From Novosphingobium sp. ST904 (lineage in GTDB: Bacteria > Pseudomonadota > Alphaproteobacteria > Sphingomonadales > Sphingomonadaceae): DNA of 64,000 bases. This document shows positions 8,024 to 17,530 of this stretch, piece by piece (positions within the stretch are counted from its first letter, which is position 1; each line of letters starts with the position of its first letter). Location of the stretch: contig NZ_LGJH01000164.1 in assembly GCF_001298105.1 (NCBI RefSeq), forward strand, positions 160,723 to 224,722, read 5' to 3'. Under the pieces are notes generated by a model. The model saw nothing but the letters and a program-made list of their open reading frames with translations, ran no database searches and was not told the DNA's origin. The translations under genes were made by a program, and so were the position numbers.

Positions 8024-8991
8024 TGATTCGTTCGGTTCTGGTCGGTACGGGTTCCGCCCTGCCGCGCCGCTCGGTCAGCAACGCGGAACTTGCCGAACAG
8101 GTTGATACGAGCGACGAGTGGATCGTCGAGCGTACCGGCATTTCCAACCGGCACATCGCCGCGCCCGACGAGACCACGTCGAGCCTGGCAACGGATGCCG
8201 CACGCAAGGCGATTGAGGCTGCCGGGATCGACGCCTCCTCGATCGACCTGATCGTGCTTGCCACGGCAACACCCGACCAGACTTTTCCGGCAACGGCTAC
8301 CATCGTTCAAAGCAACCTCGGTTGCCGGGGCGGAATCGCTTTTGACGTGGCAGCGGTGTGCTCTGGATTCCTTTACGCCGTGGGCGTTGCCGATTCGATG
8401 TTGCGCTCCGGCATGGCCAAGCGTGCGCTGGTAATCGGTTCGGAAACGTTCAGCCGCATCCTCGATTGGGAAGATCGCACCACTTGTGTCCTGTTCGGAG
8501 ATGGTGCGGGAGCAATCATCCTCGAAGCGCAGGAGCAGGACGGTGATGCGCCGCGCGGCGTTCTTGCCACGCGTCTTCATGCTGACGGTGCGCATAACCA
8601 GCTCCTTTATGTCGACGGCGGTCCGTCAACCACGGGGACGGTCGGCAAGCTGCGCATGAAAGGCCGCGAGGTCTTCCGCCATGCCGTGGTCAATCTGGCT
8701 GAGGTCCTTAACGAAGTCCTTGAAGAAGCTGGTCTTTCTTCAAACGATATCGATTGGCTCGTGCCCCATCAGGCCAATGCGCGCATTCTGGAAGCCACCG
8801 CCAGGAAGCTTGATCTTCCACGTGAGAAGGTCGTCATGACGGTGGGGCAGCATGCCAATACCTCGGCAGCTTCGGTCCCGTTGGCGCTGGATCAGGCGGT
8901 TCGCGACGGACGAATTGTCCAGGGCGATCTGGTCGTTCTGGAGGCGATGGGCGGCGGTTTCACCTGGGGCGCCAGCCTGATCCGGATGTGA
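8023..8991 (+). CDS. fabH: 3-oxoacyl-ACP synthase III (KAS III)
   Basis: Condenses acetyl-CoA with malonyl-ACP to start fatty acid synthesis. The catalytic triad is visible: Cys113 in VCSGFLYA, His in PHQAN (near residue 250) and Asn in GQHANTSAAS (near 280). At 322 aa and ending in the typical GGGFTWGASLIRM tail, it is full length. It overlaps plsX by one base and is followed by ihfA after 112 bp. Confidence 0.97.
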   Translation: MIRSVLVGTGSALPRRSVSNAELAEQVDTSDEWIVERTGISNRHIAAPDETTSSLATDAARKAIEAAGIDASSIDLIVLATATPDQTFPATATIVQSNLGCRGGIAFDVAAVCSGFLYAVGVADSMLRSGMAKRALVIGSETFSRILDWEDRTTCVLFGDGAGAIILEAQEQDGDAPRGVLATRLHADGAHNQLLYVDGGPSTTGTVGKLRMKGREVFRHAVVNLAEVLNEVLEEAGLSSNDIDWLVPHQANARILEATARKLDLPREKVVMTVGQHANTSAASVPLALDQAVRDGRIVQGDLVVLEAMGGGFTWGASLIRM

Positions 8992-9103
8992 ATTTGCTCC
9001 GGTATGGGGGAGTGCCCGCAATTGCTGCGTGCGGCATTGCTTTTCCCGCATTTTTTCATATTATCTTCGTGGGGGTTTGTCGCACGGAGGGGATGCGGGA
9101 CTG

Positions 9104-9397
9104 ATGCGTTCCACGGACACACTGACGAGGGCGGAGATCGCTGAAGCCATCCACAGGAAGCTTGGACTGTCCAGGTCCGAGTCGCTTGCGATGGTCGAAG
9201 CGATATTGCAACACATGTCGGAGGCCCTCGCCGAGGGCGAAAACGTTAAGATTTCCGGGTTCGGAACTTTTCTCTTGCGCGATAAGGGCGAGCGGATCGG
9301 ACGTAATCCGAAAACCGGGGTCGAAGTGCCTATCACGCCGCGCCGGGTCATGACTTTCCGGGCAAGCCAGATGCTGAAGGACCGCATTACTGGCTGA
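9104..9397 (+). CDS. ihfA: Integration host factor subunit alpha
   Basis: A 97-aa DNA-bending protein of the HU/IHF family. It matches the alpha subunit: TLTRAEIAEAIHRKLGLSR at the N-terminus, VKISGFGTFLLRDK, and the beta-arm RIGRNPKTGVEVPITPRRVMTF that inserts Pro into the minor groove. ATG 9104 follows the sequence GGAGGGG. In many alphaproteobacteria ihfA is paired with a small MerR gene, as here (merR starts 30 bp later). Confidence 0.94.
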   Translation: MRSTDTLTRAEIAEAIHRKLGLSRSESLAMVEAILQHMSEALAEGENVKISGFGTFLLRDKGERIGRNPKTGVEVPITPRRVMTFRASQMLKDRITG

Positions 9398-9426
9398 TTG
9401 CGGCCAGGAATGCGGAGATTTTAGCC

Positions 9427-9867
9427 ATGGCAGCAAGTGAAGCGGGCGGCGAAACCGGTTCCGGATTCGACCCTTTTGGCTTTGACGATGGCAAGGCGCC
9501 TGATGCGCTGCGCACGATCGGCGAGGTGACCAAGGCGTTGGGCATCCGGCAACATGTCCTGCGCTACTGGGAAGAGCAGTTTCCGTCGCTTCAACCCATC
9601 AAGCGTAGCGGCAATCGTCGCTATTATCGGCGCGAGGATGTCGTGCTGATCGCGGCGATCGACCGGCTGGTCAATCGTGAGGGTTATACCTTGCGCGGCG
9701 CCCGGATGGCGCTTGAAGAGCAGCCGGCCACGGGCTTGGCCACGGCGTCCATTTCGGTCGGCGTCGACCCTTCCACGAATCCGAAGCCTGTAGAAGCTAT
9801 CGACGCTTTCGAAAACGCGCTGCACCAAATTCGCGAGCGATTGGCCCAGGCCCTCGTCGAGGTGTGA
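9427..9867 (+). CDS. MerR family transcriptional regulator
   Basis: Winged-helix regulator. The N-terminal HTH reads RTIGEVTKALGIRQHVLRYWEEQF, followed by the wing (SGNRRYYRREDV) and a second helical segment (NREGYTLRGARMAL). The C-terminal half is short, has no metal-binding cysteines and looks like a coiled dimerisation region (FENALHQIRERLAQAL). It matches the alphaproteobacterial MerR found downstream of ihfA; its targets are unknown. The first 25 residues are an acidic/Gly-rich extension. Confidence 0.88.
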   Translation: MAASEAGGETGSGFDPFGFDDGKAPDALRTIGEVTKALGIRQHVLRYWEEQFPSLQPIKRSGNRRYYRREDVVLIAAIDRLVNREGYTLRGARMALEEQPATGLATASISVGVDPSTNPKPVEAIDAFENALHQIRERLAQALVEV

Positions 9868-9868
9868 G

Positions 9869-9882
9869 GCGGGCTTGCCCGC
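9869..9882. terminator. Weak hairpin between convergent merR and sixA
   Basis: GCGGG, loop CTTG, CCCGC lies in the 18-bp gap between the two convergent genes. There is no T-run on either strand, so its role as a terminator is uncertain. Confidence 0.3.
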
Positions 9883-9885
9883 TAT

Positions 9886-10431
9886 TCAGAATTGAATGTC
9901 CGGTCCCAGTTCGGGGTCTAGATCCCGGGGACGGGTCAGGTGGGCGAGGCGCCCGATGCCTTCGCGGATCTGGTCCCAGGAATCGATGTCCAGTTCCAAC
10001 ACCGCATATGCAGCGGTGGGAAACTTTTCTTCGACCACATCGCGCATCGGACTGCTGCCGTCATCCGGCACGAGGTCGAAGATCAGATCTTCCAGTCCGG
10101 GGTTGTGGCCAACGAGCATGATCGAACGCGGGTCACCCGTCTGTTCGCGCAGCAAGTCTATCAGCGTTGCCGAACTTGCAAGGTAGATGCGGCGGTCCCA
10201 GGTGATGGGCGGCATCTCACCTGCAGCTTCGCCTGCGAGTTCGATCGTCTGCGTGACGCGGACGGCAGGCGATGCGAGGACGCGGTTCCAGCCTATTGCA
10301 TGATCCCGGATGTGCAATCCCATCAAGGCCGCGCCTTTTCGCCCGCGCTTGTTCAGCGGGCGATCGAAATCCCGCAGGCGGGCGTCGTGCCAGTCGGACT
10401 TGGCATGTCTGAAGATTCCGAGAGTTTTCAT
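9886..10431 (-). CDS. sixA: SixA-type histidine phosphatase
   Basis: Small histidine-phosphatase-superfamily protein of about 181 aa. The RHG-like motif is FRHAKSDW (catalytic His9) and the second catalytic His is in LVGHNPGLED. SixA enzymes dephosphorylate phosphohistidine in phosphorelay or PTS proteins; that role is inferred from the family. The gene begins 29 bp after the helicase gene on the same strand, suggesting one transcript, an arrangement for which I know no functional reason. Confidence 0.82.
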   Translation of the reverse strand: MKTLGIFRHAKSDWHDARLRDFDRPLNKRGRKGAALMGLHIRDHAIGWNRVLASPAVRVTQTIELAGEAAGEMPPITWDRRIYLASSATLIDLLREQTGDPRSIMLVGHNPGLEDLIFDLVPDDGSSPMRDVVEEKFPTAAYAVLELDIDSWDQIREGIGRLAHLTRPRDLDPELGPDIQF

Positions 10432-10460
10432 CGAGTAGTTCGGTTCACACTAGTTCGGGG

Positions 10461-13179
10461 TCAAACGGAAGGTCGGGCCGCATCGCTCTGCTTTTCGCTT
10501 TCTCCTGAAACATTCCAGGCGACGCGATGCAAGGCTTCCTCCAGCGAAATTCGAAGCACCGGCGTTCCTTCAGGGAAAGCGCTCAGCAATCGCGAGGGGA
10601 AGGCTGAGGAGAGGACGACGAAATGCCCGCGATCGCCGCGACTGCGGATCAGGCGTCCAAAAGCCTGCGCCAGTTTTGCGCGGATCAGGCTGTCGTCATA
10701 GGCGGAGCCGCCGCCGGCAACGCGCCGGGCACGGTGCAGGATGGTGGGGCGCGGCCAGGGCACTTGCTCCATCACCACCAGTCGCAGCGATTCGCCCGGC
10801 ACGTCCACGCCGTCGCGCAAGGCATCGGTGCCAAGCAGGGATGCGGCCGGATCGTCGCGGAAGATATCCACCAGCGTGCCGGTGTCGATGGGGTCGACGT
10901 GCTGCGCATAGAGAGGCAGGCCGCGCGGCGAGCCGGTCGGCAATGCGGCCATGGACGGCGCGTAAACGGCGGATGGCGGTGAACAGGCCGAGTGCGCCTC
11001 CACCTGCCGCTTCGATCAGCCGCGCGTAGGCGCCGGCGAGCGCGGGAATATCGCCGCGAGGCACATCGTTGACGATGAGGACTTCGGCCTGTGCAGCATA
11101 GTCGAAGGGGCTGAGATGTTCCGAAAGCTTCGGGGCAACGTCGATATGACGGACGCCCGAGCGCGCGATGGCCTTGTCCCAGTTCTCGCCGTCACGCAGG
11201 GTTGCCGAGGTCATCACGACGCCGTGTGCCGGTTCGAGAACGACGCTGGCGAAAGGCTTCATCGGATCGAGCCAGTGACGGTGGATGCCGACATCGTATT
11301 CGCGCGCTTCCGAACGATCGAGCGCCAGCCAGTCCACAAATTCGGGATCGGCGGGGCCGGCGAGTCTGCCGAGCATCGCTTCCCAGGCCAGAAGGATATC
11401 CACACGCCAGCCGAGCGATTGCCGGGCTCCTTCGATGCGCGCTCGGCCGGGACCGTCAAGCCAGTCGGGCCCATCTTCCATCAGCGCTTCCAGCCTCAGG
11501 CCGAGACGGACGAGAGGTTGACGTAGTTCGCCCAGGGCCTCGCGTGCGGCTTCCGCGATCTCGACGAAGGCGCCGTCCAGTCCGGCTGCCTCGGTTTCGA
11601 GTCCGTAGCCGGCTTCCTGTCCGCCGCTCTCGTCGCGGGCGTAGACGGTTGCGCGCACGGCGGCGAGCAGTTCTTCGATCGGGCCGGAGGGCGCGCCTTC
11701 GGTGAGGCGCTGCATCCAGCCATCGCCGGGAAGCGCTTCGGCCGCGGCGCGGGCGGCGTTGATCGCCTTTGCGCCCGCTTCGTCATAGCTGGCGACATCG
11801 GCGAGCCGGGCGGAGAGGCCGCGCCGTCGTCCCCGCGAGGCTTTTTCCGGCCCGATTACCCAGCGGCGAAGTTCGATCGCCTCGGCGCCGGTGAGCGCGG
11901 CGGCGAACGTTGAATCGGCGGCGTCGAAGACATGATGGCCTTCGTCGAAGACGATCCGGGTCGGCCGGGCAGCGTGGTCGCGGCCGCGCGCGGCGTTGAT
12001 CATGACGAGTGCATGATTGCCGATCACGAGGTCGGCCCCGGCGCTGGCCCGTGCGGCACGCTCGATGAAGCACTTCCGGTAGTGCGGGCAGCCGGCATAG
12101 ACGCATTCGCCGCGCCGGTCGGTGAGGGCTGTGATGCCGCGTTGACGGAACAGGGTACCGAGCCAGCCCGGCAGGTCCCCGCCGATCATGTCGCCGTCCT
12201 GTGTATAGGCCGCCCAGCGCGCGACGAGTTGCGCCATGATTGCCGCGCGCCCGGCGAAGCCGCCCTGCAGGGCATCCTCGAGATTGAGCAGGCAGAGATA
12301 GTTCTCGCGGCCCTTGCGAACGACGACGGGCTGGCTGCCGTCCGCGCGCCGTTCCGGCCATGCGCGGCGGCTCTCCTTGCGGAGCTGGCGTTGCAGTGCC
12401 TTGGTGTACGTGGAAACCCAAGTGGTGCCGCCGGACAATTCGCTCCATAGCGAAGAGGGGGCCAGATAGCCGAGCGTCTTGCCGATTCCGGTACCTGCCT
12501 GCGCGAGCAGGACGTGCGGGCGTCCGGAGGATTGGCGCGGGGCAAATGCAGCCGCGGCTTCTGCGGCATAGGCCTGCTGGGTGGGGCGCTGCTCCGCGCC
12601 GCTGCCCGTCAGCCGCGCCAGGCGCTGGAGTACTTCATCTTTTTCCAGCGTAATCTGCCGGGGTTGTGGAAGTTCGGGGCTTTCCTCCCATTCGGGCAGG
12701 CGCGTGAACAGCCAGCGTTCGGCGCGTTCGGGACGAGCGATGCGCGATTCCAGCAGCTTCGACCATGGCCAGCGCATGCGGACGAGCGATTGTAGCAACG
12801 TCCATGCCCCTTCCCGTTCGGGCCAGGTCGGGCTCTCGCAAATGGCGAGCAGGGCGCCGGCGGCTTCCTGAAGCAGGCGCGGGACGTCGGCATCGTCTTT
12901 CGGGATTTCGAGATCGAGCGCCTGGCCGAGACCCTTGGGCGTCGGCACGACGAAACGCGCAGGATGCACGAAGGCGTAGAGTTCGAGCAGGTCGAGGCCG
13001 GACAGGTCGGGATAGCCCAGTCGCGTGGCGACCAGGGGAGCGTTGAGGATCAGCAGCGGCGTGTCTGCCGCCGCCATCACCGATTCGCCCTTCGAGACAG
13101 GCCGGGTGTTGCCGGACCCGTCGCGAAGCCACGAGCCGCCGTGGCTGGCATGGAGTGCGGGAAGGGGCAGGGCGGCCAT
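10461..13179 (-). CDS. DinG/XPD-type ATP-dependent DNA helicase, frameshifted in this sequence
   Basis: Superfamily 2 helicase of about 906 aa after correction. From the N-terminus: a roughly 200-aa family-specific domain, Walker A (AGTGIGKTLGYL), an Fe-S cluster cysteine set (YLCLLNLED, then CVYAGCPHYRKC), the VFDEGHHVFD box, MTSATLRDGENW, and after the break LLGTDALRDGVDVPG and the QAFGRLIRSRGDRG motif VI. The frame changes near 10921-10928 within GCGCGG. The shift and the spacing to relatives fit the loss of two bases (CG) rather than one. ATG 13179 is the first ATG; the upstream TTG is less likely. sixA follows in the same direction. Confidence 0.85.
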
Positions 13180-13263
13180 GCCGATCGTCTTAGGCAAGCT
13201 GCGGACAAAAGGGAAACCTTGCGAAGCCGGCTATCGTCGAAAACCGCAGTGTCGGAACAAAAA

Positions 13264-13316
13264 ATACATCAAGATACATTTTAGGCTCTTGCGAATTTCC
13301 CTTTAAGATATATTTT
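13264..13316. promoter_or_regulatory. Repeated AAGATAYATTTT boxes upstream of the PadR gene
   Basis: AAGATACATTTT (13271-13282) and AAGATATATTTT (13305-13316) differ at one base and start 34 bp apart; an extra ATACAT lies at 13264-13269, 10 bp before the one in the first box. They sit just before the PadR start in an AT-rich island within a GC-rich region. PadR proteins usually autoregulate through such sites. The assignment is inference. Confidence 0.5.
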
Positions 13317-13325
13317 GAGGCCATC

Positions 13326-14128
13326 ATGAATTGGAAAGAAATCGAAATGAGAGATATGCATTCTCACAAGCGCGGCAGGGGCCGCGATCATGGCCATGGC
13401 ATCGAGCGTGGTGAGGGCCGTTGCAGCCGTCGCGGGCATCATCGCGAGCACTATTCTTCGGACGAGTTCGCACTGCGCGGCATGCGTGGCGCGGCGGGTT
13501 CGGAATGGGCCGAGGGCCCGATGGCGACAGCTTTGGCGAAGGTTTCGGCGGCGGATTTCCCGGCGGCCGGGGACGCGGGCGTGGCGGCCGGGGCGAAGGC
13601 TTTGGCGGATTTGGCGGCGGTTTCGGCGGCGGATTTGGAGGGGGTCCGGGTGGTGGACGCCGCAAACGGTTGTTCGATCAGGCCGAACTCCAGATCCTGC
13701 TGCTAGCCTTGATCGCCGAGACGCCGCGCCATGGCTATGACCTGATCCGCGAGATCGAAGGGCTGTCGGGTGGAGATTATGCGCCCAGTCCGGGCGTCGT
13801 TTACCCTGCGCTCACTTACATGGAGGAATCCGGGCTGATCGCGCCGGCTAGCGGTGAAACCTCCCGCAAGTCCTATGAAGCAACCGAGCAGGGCAAGGCC
13901 CAGGCAGAAGCGGATGCCGATAAGGCGGTTGCATTGAAGGCACGGCTTTCGGCTCTTGCCGAAGCGCGCGAGAAGGTTGATCCCGCTCCGGTGCGCCGGG
14001 CGATGCATGCGCTGAAAATCGCGATGTTCGACCGGCTCTCGAAAGATGGCGCCAATCGGGATGTCATCCTGCAGATCGCAGATGCACTCGACGAGGCCAC
14101 TCGCAAGATCGAAAGGATCGAGGGATGA
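13326..14128 (+). CDS. PadR family regulator with Gly-rich N-terminus, frameshifted in this sequence
   Basis: The C-terminal part is a PadR winged helix: LFDQAELQILLLALIAETPRHGYDLIREIE, YAPSPGVVYPALTYMEESGLI, then a helical dimerisation segment. It is preceded by an unusual 90-100-residue extension, first His/Arg-rich (HKRGRGRDHGHGIERGEG) and then Gly/Phe/Arg-rich (GEGFGGGFPGG, repeated GFGGG). The start-side frame and the main frame join between about 13478 and 13500, consistent with one lost base in a GGCGCGGCGGG stretch. The exact start (13326 or a nearby ATG) is uncertain. The stop overlaps the DUF2218 start by 4 bp (ATGA). Confidence 0.75.
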
Positions 14129-14418
14129 ACAGCATCGCTACCCGTGTCGCGACCGAAAGCGGTGGCAAATACGTCCGTCAGCTTTGCAAGCACTGGAGCC
14201 ATAAGCTCCAGACCGAAGTGGATGGTGATACCGGAACCGTGACCTTTCCTTCCGCCGTGGCCGTCATGGCTGCGGACGAGGGCGGTATCGCGATCACCAT
14301 TACCGGTGAGAAGCGCGAGGATGTAGAGGGCCTGACCGACGTGGTCGCCCGCCACATCGATCGCTTTGCTTTCCGTGAGGCCCCGCTCGCCTACGACTGG
14401 CAGTGGCAGGAAGCTTGA
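14125..14418 (+). CDS. DUF2218 domain protein
   Basis: A 97-aa cytoplasmic protein matching DUF2218: short N-terminal helix, KYVRQLCKHWSHKLQTE, a beta-rich core, and the C-terminal HIDRFAFREAPLAYDWQW. Family members are commonly found beside iron- or siderophore-related genes and their biochemical role is not established. It overlaps the PadR-like gene by 4 bp, so the two are co-translated and the regulator probably controls both. Confidence 0.82.
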   Translation: MNSIATRVATESGGKYVRQLCKHWSHKLQTEVDGDTGTVTFPSAVAVMAADEGGIAITITGEKREDVEGLTDVVARHIDRFAFREAPLAYDWQWQEA

Positions 14419-14427
14419 GTTCTCGCG

Positions 14428-14524
14428 TCATCCCGGACCTGATCTTCCATTGCCGACGATTGGAGATGCTTCGCTGCGAGCGATGAGTCTCTTTGAGAGC
14501 GGCCTTCGATCAGGTTCGGGATGA
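14428..14524. repeat. Long inverted repeat (REP-like) between DUF2218 and lysK
   Basis: TCATCCCGGACCTGATC (14428-14444) is repeated in inverse as GATCAGGTTCGGGATGA (14508-14524), with 16 of 17 bases pairing around a 63-bp centre. The TCATCCCGGA core resembles the intergenic palindromes scattered through many alphaproteobacterial genomes. It is intergenic and has no T-run. Confidence 0.6.
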
Positions 14525-14595
14525 GGGCACTTTCGAGGGCGAGGCGCATGCCTTCTTGCTTGCGAAATGCGCGCTTTTCGCCAAAGAGCGCTGCC

Positions 14596-16200
14596 ATGAC
14601 TGAAAACGCCCTGATTGAAGCCGCACGCGTGTCCAAGGCCTGGCCCTTCCAGGAGGCCCAGAAGCTCCTCAAGCGTTATCCGAACGGCAAACCCGGCGAT
14701 GCGCCGATGCTGTTCGAGACCGGCTACGGTCCGTCGGGCCTTCCGCATATCGGCACTTTCCAGGAAGTCCTGCGTACTACGCTCGTCCGCCGTGCCTACG
14801 AAGCGCTGACGGGCGGAGCGCCGACCCGTCTTGTCGCCTTTTCGGACGACATGGACGGCCTTCGCAAGGTCCCCGACAATATCCCGAACGGGGAAGTGCT
14901 CGCCGCCAACCTCGGCAAGCCGCTTAGCCGCATACCCGATCCATTCGGCACGCACGAAAGCTTCGCGCATCACAACAACGCGATGCTGCGCGACTTCCTC
15001 GATCGCTTCGGCTTCGATTACGAGTTCGTCTCGGCCAGCGATCGCTACAACTCCGGCGAATTCGACGCAGCGCTGACGCGCGTGCTCGAATGCAACCAGG
15101 CGATCCTCGATGTCATGCTGCCGACGCTGCGCGAGGAGCGCCGCAAGACCTATTCGCCCGTGCTGCCGGTTTCGCCCACCAGTGGTGTTGTGCTCCAGGT
15201 CCCGGTCGAAGTGCTCGATTCCGCCACCGGCCTGATCCGTTTTACGGACGAGGATGGCACCGTCGTCGAGCAGTCCGTATTCGGAGGAAAGGCCAAGCTC
15301 CAGTGGAAGGTCGACTGGGCCATGCGTTGGTATGCGCTGGGTGTCGATTACGAGATGTGCGGCAAGGACTTGACCGACTCGGTGACCCAGTCCGGCAAGA
15401 TCGTGCAGATTCTGGGCGGTCGTAAGCCGGAGGGGCTGATCTACGAGCTGTTCCTCGACGAGAATGGCGAGAAGATTTCGAAGTCGAAGGGCAACGGTCT
15501 CACCATCGAGCAGTGGCTGACTTATGGCACGGAGGAGTCGCTGGGCTTCTACCTGTTCCGTGAGCCCAAGAGCGCCAAGCAACTTCATGTCGGGGTGATC
15601 CCCAAGGCTGTCGACGAGTATTGGCAGTTCCGCGGCAATCTGGCCGGTCAGGCGCTCGACAAGCAACTCGGCAATCCCGTGTGGCACCTGCTGCGCGCGA
15701 ATGGTGAAGATGCAGGTGCCGGCGACACTGTGCCGGTGACGTTCTCGTTGCTGCTCAACCTCGTCGGGGTTCTCGGCGCGGAGGCGACTGCAGAGCAGGT
15801 CTGGTCCTATCTCGGCAACTATGTCGCCGATGCCACGCCCGAGGCGCACCCGGAACTGGGGGAGATGGTCCGCGCCGCGCTCGCCACCAATCATGACTTC
15901 ATTGCACCTACCCTGAAGCGCCGTGCGCCGACTGCGAACGAGGCCGAAGCGCTGAAGGTGCTGGACGCCGAACTGGAGAAGGCCGGCTCGGAAGCGACCG
16001 CAGAAGCGCTTCAGAACGTGGTCTACGAGATCGGCAAGAACGAGACCTATCAGTTCGAGACGCTGCGTGACTGGTTCAAGGCGCTTTACGAAACGCTGCT
16101 CGGTTCTTCGCAGGGGCCGCGCATGGGCAGCTTCATTGCCCTTTACGGCGTGCCTGAAACGCGCAAACTGATCGCGGAGGCCCTTTCGGCCGCTGGCTGA
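14596..16200 (+). CDS. lysK: Lysyl-tRNA synthetase, class I
   Basis: Charges tRNA-Lys. This is the archaeal-type class I enzyme, unrelated to the usual bacterial class II LysS; it is characteristic of alphaproteobacteria and spirochaetes. The HIGH-like motif is PSGLPHIGTFQE (about residue 51) and the KMSKS equivalent KISKSKGNG (about residue 293). Length 534 aa. ATG 14596 gives MTENALIEAARVSKAWPFQE, a natural start; the longer frame runs back into the inverted repeat. A DUF1003 gene follows after 20 bp. Confidence 0.95.
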   Translation: MTENALIEAARVSKAWPFQEAQKLLKRYPNGKPGDAPMLFETGYGPSGLPHIGTFQEVLRTTLVRRAYEALTGGAPTRLVAFSDDMDGLRKVPDNIPNGEVLAANLGKPLSRIPDPFGTHESFAHHNNAMLRDFLDRFGFDYEFVSASDRYNSGEFDAALTRVLECNQAILDVMLPTLREERRKTYSPVLPVSPTSGVVLQVPVEVLDSATGLIRFTDEDGTVVEQSVFGGKAKLQWKVDWAMRWYALGVDYEMCGKDLTDSVTQSGKIVQILGGRKPEGLIYELFLDENGEKISKSKGNGLTIEQWLTYGTEESLGFYLFREPKSAKQLHVGVIPKAVDEYWQFRGNLAGQALDKQLGNPVWHLLRANGEDAGAGDTVPVTFSLLLNLVGVLGAEATAEQVWSYLGNYVADATPEAHPELGEMVRAALATNHDFIAPTLKRRAPTANEAEALKVLDAELEKAGSEATAEALQNVVYEIGKNETYQFETLRDWFKALYETLLGSSQGPRMGSFIALYGVPETRKLIAEALSAAG

Positions 16201-16220
16201 ACGGAAAGATCGGGGCCTGA

Positions 16221-16751
16221 ATGCACAAGAACCCCAAGACGCCCGAGGAACTCGCCGAAGAGCTGCTAGGGCGTCGGTTCGATGATCTCGACAGGGAGGA
16301 CCGGGAGGTCCTCGACCGCATTGCGACCGGCAGTATCGTTGGCCCCAATGCCGATGAGCTGGCCGCGCTTCATGCAACCCGCGCGGACCGGCTGGCCGAC
16401 CGGGTGGCGGCGGTCGGCGGAAGCTGGGGCTTCATCATCGCTTTCGGCGTGGTGCTGTTCGGCTGGATGCTGCTGAACAGCACGATCCTTCAGGCGATCG
16501 GAATCAAGCCCTTCGACGCCTACCCCTACATTTTCCTGAACCTGATGCTTTCGATGCTGGCCGCCATCCAGGCGCCTGTCATCATGATGAGTCAGAACCG
16601 GCAGGCCGACAAGGATCGGATCACCGCGCGGCACGACTATGAGGTCAATCTGCGCACGCAGCTTGAGATCATCCGGCTGCACCGGCGTTTCGATCATCTC
16701 ATGGAGTATCTGGAGGCTCGCCGCTCGGCCGAAGACGGCGAGGAGTGTTAG
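16221..16751 (+). CDS. DUF1003 family membrane protein
   Basis: Inner-membrane protein of about 176 aa. An N-terminal soluble region is followed by RLADRVAAVGGSWGFIIAFGVVLFGWM, the second hydrophobic span FDAYPYIFLNLMLSMLAAIQAP, and the cytoplasmic MMSQNRQADKDRITARHDYEVN, which is the diagnostic part of DUF1003. The C-terminus is helical and charged. The biological role is unknown. It lies 20 bp after lysK and is probably co-transcribed. Confidence 0.88.
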   Translation: MHKNPKTPEELAEELLGRRFDDLDREDREVLDRIATGSIVGPNADELAALHATRADRLADRVAAVGGSWGFIIAFGVVLFGWMLLNSTILQAIGIKPFDAYPYIFLNLMLSMLAAIQAPVIMMSQNRQADKDRITARHDYEVNLRTQLEIIRLHRRFDHLMEYLEARRSAEDGEEC

Positions 16752-16782
16752 GTCTTTAACTCATGACCCGGTGCCATCGCGT

Positions 16783-17448
16783 TCAGGACCAGCAACGCGC
16801 GCGGAACCACTTCGTGACGACATACTTTACGCCGCGCACCACGGGCCGCGCGGCATGCATGGTCAGGGGGTTGGGAGTACCGTCAGGCAGGGCATTGTTC
16901 CAGATCAGGAGCGTTCCCGCGATCGGTTGAACCTTGAGGCCGAGGTGGACGAAGTCCGTCATCCCGCCTTCGTCCACGGTGTTGAGATAGATCATCGCCG
17001 TCCAGCTTCGCTGTCCGCCATTACGCTTTTCGCGCGGCCAGTAGTGCGCGCTCGTGTCGAACCAGTCCCAATGCTCGTGGTAGAACTCGCCTCGATTGTA
17101 GCGCTGACCCTGCGCGGATTCGCCGCAGGCGCGATCGATCCCGGTGAGTTCGCTCAGTTTCGTGTCGAGTGCGCGGACGACAAGGTCGTTCGGATCGATG
17201 TCGCCCGAAAAACTCGTGCGGTAGCCTTCCCAATCCTTTTCTTCGGCCAGGAGGGAAGGGCAGGCGACAGCGTCTATCAGGCCGATGAGATGGGAGCAGT
17301 GCACCGGCGAGAGGAATTGCTCGGCCGTGTAGATTTCCGCCCCTTCCACCGGAACGCGCCTTATCGCCGGGCTCTCGGACAATCGCCCGCGCACGCTGCT
17401 GCCTATCCTCGTCAGGGTTTCGCTGTCCGGATGGATGGTTTTCTGCAT
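16783..17448 (-). CDS. 2-oxoglutarate/Fe(II) dioxygenase, prolyl 4-hydroxylase-like
   Basis: Non-haem iron oxygenase of about 221 aa. The jelly-roll core shows the iron-binding HxD in YHEHWDWFD and the distal His with 2-oxoglutarate-binding basic residue in MHAARPVVRGVKYVVTKWFR, the pattern of P4Hc-type prolyl 4-hydroxylases. The substrate in bacteria is unclear; protein prolyl hydroxylation is possible. I chose ATG 17448; the in-frame TTG at 17487 is less likely. The gene is convergent with DUF1003. Confidence 0.85.
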   Translation of the reverse strand: MQKTIHPDSETLTRIGSSVRGRLSESPAIRRVPVEGAEIYTAEQFLSPVHCSHLIGLIDAVACPSLLAEEKDWEGYRTSFSGDIDPNDLVVRALDTKLSELTGIDRACGESAQGQRYNRGEFYHEHWDWFDTSAHYWPREKRNGGQRSWTAMIYLNTVDEGGMTDFVHLGLKVQPIAGTLLIWNNALPDGTPNPLTMHAARPVVRGVKYVVTKWFRARCWS

Positions 17449-17530
17449 GAAGGCAGGCAGACTACGCGCGCGGGCGGGGTCAATCAATTGCTGCTATTCA
17501 CAAAGTTGTGGCTGAATTGCTGGGCTCAAG

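Noticed and set aside
10461..11003. Separate small gene at the 3' end of the helicase
   Set aside because: It contains helicase motifs V and VI and continues the upstream frame after an indel, so it is the same gene.
13326..13706. Separate 126-aa protein before the PadR gene
   Set aside because: Its N-terminal part belongs to PadR; the Ala-rich later part is produced by reading the Gly-rich segment out of frame.
14428..14524. Terminator at the inverted repeat before lysK
   Set aside because: The arms are 63 bp apart and there is no T-run; a dispersed palindrome is more likely.
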